A stretch of 9,624 nt of DNA from a bacterium (GTDB lineage: Bacteria > Patescibacteriota > Saccharimonadia > Saccharimonadales > UBA4665): positions 1 to 9,624 of the forward strand of contig JAJZWG010000023.1 in NCBI GenBank assembly GCA_021846795.1, read 5' to 3'. Under the pieces are notes generated by a model. It ran no database searches. It was not told the origin of the DNA and saw only the letters and a program-made list of their open reading frames with translations. The position numbers were made by a program, and so were the translations under genes. Below, piece by piece: positions 6,916-9,624 of this stretch (its first letter is position 1; the number at the start of each line of letters is the position of its first letter).

Positions 6916-6945
6916 TTGTTAAATTATTATCAAATAAAGTAAAAT
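6916..6945 (+). promoter_or_regulatory. Promoter of the double-propeller gene, leaderless-type
   Basis: TTGTTA (6916-6921), an 18-base spacer and TAAAAT (6940-6945), with the ATG six bases later at 6952. The transcription start should coincide with the ATG. No Shine-Dalgarno is present. Confidence 0.5.
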
Positions 6946-6951
6946 ATTAAT

Positions 6952-9027
6952 ATGTCTCAACAATACACTAATCGTAAATCTATTTATAAAAAATTTAAAC
7001 ATTATTTTATTTTAGCTATAATTTTGTTAGTAGTGATCGGCATCACCACTTATTTAGCTTTCAATAAAAAATCTACCAATATTAATCACAAAATTAATCA
7101 TCCTCAAACAAATATCAAACTAGCCGCTATAGAATCCGGATTATTACCGTGGCATTTAACAGCTCCTTTGAGTAGAATGGCTCTCTTCCCAAACGGTAAT
7201 AATTTAACTATCGTAGGTGGTTTAAATCCATCTGGTAGTTCAGCTAGTGGAATTTTTAATTTAAATACTAGTAATGGTAGTCTTAATCTCGTTGCTTCAT
7301 TGCCTAACGGAGTACACGATGCAGCTAATTCAATGATTAATGGTAAAATGGTACTATTTGGTTGTGGTCAAACCGCATCATTTAATTCATCGCAAATAAT
7401 TACACCTAATTCAAATGTAATTAAAACTGGTAAATTACCTCAACCTAGATCTGATGCAACTGCTGTAACTATTAAAAATACTACTTATATTATTGGTGGT
7501 TATAACGGGAAAAGTTCAGACTCGCAAGTTTTAACTACCACCAATGGTACATCTTTTCATGATTACGGTAATCTTCCAACGCCTGTTCGATATGCAGCTG
7601 TAGCCTCTTTAAATAATCTAATTTATATATTTGGTGGACTAGCTGCTTCAGGTCAAAATATTGGCAATCCACTTAAAACAATTCAAATAATTAATACCAC
7701 TAATCATACTATCCAACAAGTATCTTGGCAATTACCAATGCCACTAGAAGGTGCTTCAGCTGTTGTATTAAACAATGTTATCTACTTGGTCGGTGGTCAA
7801 AGTAATGTCAAACAAAACATACCCTTAGGTGTAGGTACTACTCAAGTTGATGGAATTTCAGTTTCAAACACAGATACTTCTAACAATATCTACGCTTTAA
7901 ATACTGCCAGTCATCAATTTTTGTTAGCTGGACATTTACAAGTACCAGTCTCTAATGCTGGTATCGCCACAATTGGCACGACAGCTTGGTTAGTTGGCGG
8001 TGAATCAAATAATCAAGTAGTTAATGTAGTTCAAATGTTGCGGCCCAATATAAAATTCGGTATAGCTGGTACAAGTGGTGCAGGCTCACCATATTATAAC
8101 GATAAATTATTAATTGCCGACAGAGGTAATAATCGACTTTTGGTCATGAATTCGGCTATGAAAATAATTTGGAAATATCCTTCAAAATCATTACCTGCTA
8201 GTAATAAAAATTTTTATTTCCCAGATGATGCTTTCTTTGCTGATCATGGTCATGTCATTATATCTAATCAAGAAAATAATAATACTATTGTCAAGATTGC
8301 TTATCCTTCAGGTAAAATTATTTGGTCATATGGTCACCCATTGGTTCCAGGTAGTGCGCCAGGTTATCTAAGAGCCCCCGATGATGCTTATCAATTAAAA
8401 AACGGTCAAGTAGTTGTAGCCGATGATCAAAACTGTCGAATATTGTTTATAAATCCAAATAAAACTATAGCTCATACGATAGGTGAACCAGGAATTTGTC
8501 GACATAATCCAGGTGTTTCACTTGGTTCTCCTAATGGTGATACTCCGTTATACAACGGTGACATATTAGTTTCTGAAATCATTGGTTCGTGGGTTAGCGA
8601 ATATACTCCAACTGGTCATATGGTGTGGGCAGTTCATTTACCTATTTCATATCCATCCGACCCTCAACAATTAAATGCTGGACCCGGTAAAAATACTAAT
8701 TTATACCTTATAGCTGATTATACTAATCCTGGCGCAATATTAACTTTTAATCGTCAAGGACAAATTCTATCAAGATATCAGCCAACTTCAGGCCCCGGTA
8801 GACTAAATTCTCCATCATTAGTTGAATTATTACCAAGTGGAGTTTATATGCTCAACGATGATCATAGAGATAGAATGATCGCAATAGATCCTAAAACCGG
8901 TGCATTGGTTTGGCAATATGGTGTCAGCGATCATCCCGGATCATCTTATGGCATGCTTAATAAAGTTGATGGTTTTGATATTTTAGCTCCTAACGGTACC
9001 ACACCTACTCACGGTGCAACTGGTTAA
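6952..9027 (+). CDS. Membrane-anchored double beta-propeller protein (kelch + PQQ/NHL-like)
   Basis: A 691-residue extracytoplasmic protein of unknown role. Residues 1-17 are basic, 18-37 form one membrane helix with no lipobox, and 38-57 are a polar linker. Residues ~60-365 form a kelch-type propeller. Six blades can be counted by their strand ends: TIVGG (86-90), VLFGCG (134-139, double glycine split), YIIGG (179-183), YIFGG (225-229), YLVGG (278-282) and WLVGG (346-350). Residues ~366-680 form a second propeller of about six PQQ/NHL-like blades, for example LLIADRGNNRLLVMN with IIWKYP, then IIWSYG, VVVADDQNCRILFIN, ILVSE with MVWA, LIADY, and MLNDDHRD with LVWQYG. Cysteines at 138, 495 and 516; 495 and 516 may pair. 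No enzymatic residues could be assigned. A scaffold, adhesion or ligand-binding role at the cell surface is a guess. It reaches one base from the convergent last gene. Confidence 0.85.
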   Translation: MSQQYTNRKSIYKKFKHYFILAIILLVVIGITTYLAFNKKSTNINHKINHPQTNIKLAAIESGLLPWHLTAPLSRMALFPNGNNLTIVGGLNPSGSSASGIFNLNTSNGSLNLVASLPNGVHDAANSMINGKMVLFGCGQTASFNSSQIITPNSNVIKTGKLPQPRSDATAVTIKNTTYIIGGYNGKSSDSQVLTTTNGTSFHDYGNLPTPVRYAAVASLNNLIYIFGGLAASGQNIGNPLKTIQIINTTNHTIQQVSWQLPMPLEGASAVVLNNVIYLVGGQSNVKQNIPLGVGTTQVDGISVSNTDTSNNIYALNTASHQFLLAGHLQVPVSNAGIATIGTTAWLVGGESNNQVVNVVQMLRPNIKFGIAGTSGAGSPYYNDKLLIADRGNNRLLVMNSAMKIIWKYPSKSLPASNKNFYFPDDAFFADHGHVIISNQENNNTIVKIAYPSGKIIWSYGHPLVPGSAPGYLRAPDDAYQLKNGQVVVADDQNCRILFINPNKTIAHTIGEPGICRHNPGVSLGSPNGDTPLYNGDILVSEIIGSWVSEYTPTGHMVWAVHLPISYPSDPQQLNAGPGKNTNLYLIADYTNPGAILTFNRQGQILSRYQPTSGPGRLNSPSLVELLPSGVYMLNDDHRDRMIAIDPKTGALVWQYGVSDHPGSSYGMLNKVDGFDILAPNGTTPTHGATG

Positions 9028-9028
9028 T

Positions 9029-9624
9029 TTACTTTATTAGTCGCGATAAAAAAACTGAAGATTTCAAACATAATCGCCAAGGTAGCTTATTGTGGTTAAA
9101 TTCCTTAACTCCAATTCTATGACTAAAATTAATTTGATCTTCTGGTGTAGGCGGATTAAGTTTTAATACTAAGGGTTTAATGGTTAGGTTATGTCCATTA
9201 AAATTTTTATCTATAGCTAATGCTTGGCATAATTTAGCTGGTCCGTTTAATAAATTTGTATTTAAAATAGTTTGACGATTTTTTTTCATCATAGATTCAC
9301 CTGTCAATGGTTCTAAAGCGCGAATTAACACTGCACTACCTTCTTCTTCTCTTCCAACTACAACATTTAAACAATAATGCATTCCATAAGTAAAATACAC
9401 ATACGCAGTGCCTGCTTGACCAAACATCGCAGAATTTCTTTTCGTTATACCTTTGTAACTGTGACTAGCTACATCATTTTGATCATAAGCTTCAACTTCA
9501 ACAATTTTTCCTTGTCGAATAATAGCCACATTACTACAAATTCTGTTAACTTCATCTAAATTATGTGATGATATGAAAACTGTTCCTCCTTCAGATACAT
9601 AATTTGTTAATATTTCATAGATAT
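9029..9624 (-). CDS. ABC ATPase C-terminus joined in frame to 3-methyladenine DNA glycosylase, partial
   Basis: The frame is open from the right edge (about 197 residues visible) and changes family midway. Visible residues 1-41 are an ABC-transporter ATPase end: 'GGTVFISSHNLDEVNRICSN', in which His20 is the H-loop switch histidine, then 'VAIIRQGKIVE'. From 'GKIVEVEAY' on it is an MPG/AAG-family glycosylase, which excises alkylated purines. The predicted catalytic Glu is the second Glu of VEVEAY (codon 9493-9491), equivalent to human AAG Glu125. Also conserved are the Tyr two residues on, His in 'ASHSYKG', 'YVYFTYGMHYCLNVV', 'RALEPLTG', 'NGPAKLCQALAID' and 'RIGV', through to the normal C-terminus. 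The glycosylase's own first ~40 residues are missing and replaced by ABC sequence. A GTG at 9529 is in frame, but lies inside the ABC part and is not a credible start. It is a true fusion or a chimeric join. Confidence 0.8.
   Translation of the reverse strand, partial: IYEILTNYVSEGGTVFISSHNLDEVNRICSNVAIIRQGKIVEVEAYDQNDVASHSYKGITKRNSAMFGQAGTAYVYFTYGMHYCLNVVVGREEEGSAVLIRALEPLTGESMMKKNRQTILNTNLLNGPAKLCQALAIDKNFNGHNLTIKPLVLKLNPPTPEDQINFSHRIGVKEFNHNKLPWRLCLKSSVFLSRLIK

Larger units (their letters stand above)
6819..6951. promoter_or_regulatory. Divergent intergenic region, tmk / double-propeller protein
   Basis: A 133-base AT-rich gap between tmk (minus) and the propeller gene (plus). It contains a -10 box for each gene, each six bases from its start codon. 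No ribosome binding site, RNA gene or clear operator dyad is visible between them. Confidence 0.45.

Noticed and set aside
9031..9053. Possible terminator hairpin TTTAT...ATAAA followed by A-run after the propeller gene
   Set aside because: The five A/T pairs are too weak to form a stable stem, and no T-run follows on the plus strand.
9527..9529. GTG as start of a free-standing 166-residue glycosylase
   Set aside because: The codon is in the middle of the ABC ATPase sequence, which continues upstream in frame to the edge. A protein starting there would still lack the glycosylase's own N-terminal strands.
9377..9559. Plus-strand open frame of 60 codons
   Set aside because: It is antisense to the ABC/MPG reading frame, which carries clear family motifs. 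There is no promoter or ribosome site.
1..9624. Recoded TGA (Trp or Gly), as in mycoplasmas or Absconditabacteria/Gracilibacteria
   Set aside because: All complete genes run full length without in-frame TGA. Tryptophan is TGG, and TGA ends the MerR gene exactly at an 8-base overlap with the next start.

Overview
This window is AT-rich bacterial DNA in which every gene reads cleanly with the standard bacterial code: tryptophan is TGG, and TAA, TAG and one TGA act as stops. The proteins suggest a small-genome, single-membrane bacterium. Two secreted-type proteins are held by an N-terminal membrane helix rather than by an outer-membrane system. Several genes have a -10 box about 6-9 bases before the start codon and no Shine-Dalgarno sequence, which points to leaderless mRNAs. 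A member of the Patescibacteria/CPR (for example a saccharibacterium-like lineage) is my best guess. An AT-rich Gram-positive is the main alternative. No rRNA, tRNA or other marker is present to settle this.

Layout. Positions 1-1629 (minus strand) hold the possible start of a gene running off the left edge, a 92-residue protein of unknown function, and a short cytoplasmic GH37-type trehalase. A 102-base divergent promoter region follows. Then comes a plus-strand gene (1732-2415) for a membrane-anchored extracytoplasmic protein, vaguely LolA/LppX-like. It meets the next block stop-to-stop with a one-base gap.

Positions 2417-6126 (minus strand) form a tight three-gene operon: a large DHA2-type MFS exporter (6126-4327), a MerR-family regulator (4334-3867) and a second DHA2-type MFS exporter (3874-2417). 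Both internal junctions overlap by exactly 8 bases. The operon promoter has a 20-base spacer between -35 and -10, overlapped by a dyad. That is the architecture MerR activators act on, so an autoregulated drug or metabolite efflux operon is likely. Thymidylate kinase (tmk, 6818-6198) lies just upstream on the same strand.

After another divergent region (6819-6951), the plus-strand gene 6952-9027 encodes a membrane-anchored protein with two consecutive beta-propellers: six kelch-type blades followed by six PQQ/NHL-like blades. It meets the last gene stop-to-stop with a one-base gap.

The most striking feature is at the right edge. The minus-strand frame 9624-9029 is continuously open. It begins as the C-terminal end of an ABC-transporter ATPase, including its H-loop histidine, and turns in frame into a 3-methyladenine DNA glycosylase (MPG/AAG family) that lacks its own N-terminus. 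The switch falls at a 'GKIVEVE' motif that both families can share. It is either a real gene fusion or a chimeric join in the assembly. No mobile element, CRISPR array, RNA gene or convincing intrinsic terminator was seen.
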